In this document: one piece after another, positions 5,325 through 5,605 of the stretch
How positions within the stretch are numbered: position 1 is the first letter of the stretch
How the letters are laid out: every line of letters begins with the position of its first letter
Assembly: GCA_016180165.1 (NCBI GenBank)
Contig: JACPBU010000121.1
Location: 1-5,605, forward strand
DNA length: 5,605 nucleotides
Reading direction: 5' to 3'
Source of the DNA: Candidatus Woesearchaeota archaeon
GTDB taxonomy: Archaea > Nanobdellota > Nanobdellia > Woesearchaeales > JACPBV01
The notes under the pieces: generated by a model
Databases searched by the model: none
What the model was told of the DNA's origin: nothing
What the model saw: the letters and a program-made list of their open reading frames with translations, nothing else
Program-made: the position numbers and the translations under genes

Positions 5325-5343
5325 TTGATGGGGTTTTCATCAA
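5325..5343. repeat. short hairpin TTGATG-CATCAA
   Basis: TTGATG (5325-5330) and CATCAA (5338-5343) form a 6-bp stem with a 7-base loop (GGGTTTT). It lies immediately before the next hairpin with no gap. The same left arm can alternatively pair over distance with CCCCATCAA at 5472-5480. Confidence 0.4.
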
Positions 5344-5387
5344 ATAGCAAATCATGTAAAATATTGAACTTTTGCGAGATTTGCTAT
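5344..5387. repeat. 10-bp-stem hairpin, possible diverged relative of hairpin 2
   Basis: ATAGCAAATC (5344-5353) and GATTTGCTAT (5378-5387) are perfect 10-bp inverted arms around a 24-base loop. The arms share AGCAA on the left and TTGCTAT on the right with hairpin 2 of the two-hairpin element, and the loop length is similar. It may be a diverged copy of that hairpin. It lies in the 271-bp region between pyrE and the partial gene. Confidence 0.55.
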
Positions 5388-5400
5388 CATAGTAGATCCC

Positions 5401-5449
5401 ACATACAAATGTTCAAGTATTGGTGCGATTTACGAAAACTTGTTGATGT
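5401..5449. repeat. bulged hairpin next to the stop of the partial gene
   Basis: ACAT (5401-5404) and CAA (5406-5408) pair with TTGATGT (5443-5449), with one bulged A. CAAGT (5414-5418) pairs with ACTTG (5438-5442) after a five-base bulge. The apical loop is 19 bases. TTGCTAT overlaps its end at 5449-5455 and covers the stop codon of the minus-strand partial gene. On the minus strand it would form the start of that gene's 3' untranslated region. Confidence 0.35.
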
Positions 5450-5451
5450 TG

Positions 5452-5605
5452 CTATTTTGGGATTTCTGAGCCCCCATCAACACTCTTATCTTCACCCCCA
5501 ATCTCCTCTTCCTTATCCACCATCTCCTCTTCCTTATCCACCATCTCCTCTTCCTTATCCACCATCTCCTCTTCCTTATCCACCATCTCCTCTTCCTTAT
5601 CCACC
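5452..5605 (-). CDS. C-terminal end of an acidic repeat protein (partial)
   Basis: The minus strand is open from the window edge to a TAG at 5452-5454, giving 50 residues of a C-terminus whose start lies outside. It consists of four VDKEEEM heptads, one VDKEEEI, and the tail GGEDKSVDGGSEIPK. The heptad is very acidic and should form a charged helix; no domain is recognisable, so no function is given. I prefer this strand because Glu/Lys-rich tails are common in archaea and the frame ends just where the intergenic hairpins begin. The opposite strand is also open and would read PSPLPYP repeats, so the coding strand is not certain. Confidence 0.55.
   Translation of the reverse strand, partial: VDKEEEMVDKEEEMVDKEEEMVDKEEEMVDKEEEIGGEDKSVDGGSEIPK
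5500..5604. repeat. 21-bp tandem repeat, five units
   Basis: Unit CATCTCCTCTTCCTTATCCA plus a final C, repeated at 5521-5541, 5542-5562, 5563-5583 and 5584-5604 without a change, and at 5500-5520 with one difference (A for C at 5500). It continues to the window edge, so the full count is unknown. The 21-bp period keeps reading frames intact. Perfect identity, including wobble positions, points to recent slippage or recombination. Confidence 0.95.

Noticed and set aside
5500..5604. Tandem repeat as a CRISPR array or replication iterons
   Set aside because: The units abut with no spacers, have a period divisible by three and keep a frame open, which fits a coding repeat better.

Overview
The window looks archaeal. 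The best-resolved promoters have an AT-rich TATA-like box with a purine-rich BRE-like stretch in front. One gene fits a leaderless start and others have GGAGG or GGTGA ribosome-binding sites. The leftmost protein has the archaeal layout of an AbrB/SpoVT swapped-hairpin DNA-binding domain fused to a PhoU-like helical domain. Gene content and style (compact genes, lysine/glutamate-rich proteins) suggest a DPANN-type or other uncultured archaeon. That lineage guess is inference; I cannot search databases here.

Layout: (1) 45-893, minus: AbrB-PhoU family regulator. (2) 894-1042: divergent promoter region with a 7-bp-arm palindrome between the two promoters. (3) 1043-1945, plus: classical short-chain dehydrogenase/reductase (SDR). 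(4) 1946-2215: 270-bp intergenic region with a hairpin and a two-hairpin element (copy 1). (5) 2216-3238 and 3235-4566, plus: Gfo/Idh/MocA-family oxidoreductase and GT-B (GT4-like) glycosyltransferase, joined by a 4-bp ATGA overlap. (6) 4575-5180, minus: orotate phosphoribosyltransferase (pyrE), convergent with the glycosyltransferase and only 8 bp from it. (7) 5181-5451: 271-bp intergenic region with copy 2 of the two-hairpin element and three further hairpins. (8) 5452-5605, minus: C-terminal end of a protein that runs off the window, ending in a perfect 21-bp tandem repeat (VDKEEEM heptads).

How the genes may work together: the two oxidoreductases and the glycosyltransferase would fit sugar-nucleotide modification and transfer onto a surface glycan or glycolipid. 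Only the oxidoreductase-glycosyltransferase pair is clearly one transcription unit. pyrE is a housekeeping pyrimidine gene. The PhoU-like regulator may control itself and the divergent SDR through the palindrome between them.

The most unusual content is non-coding. Two dispersed copies of a 96-98 bp element, about three-quarters identical by hand alignment, each fold into two hairpins. Four base pairs differ between copies by compensatory changes on both arms. The copies begin with CTATACT and end with CTATATA, and similarity stops there. Further hairpins nearby also end in or abut TTGCTAT. This looks like a family of structured repeats (RNA, palindromic DNA sites or a small mobile unit) that I cannot assign to a known class.
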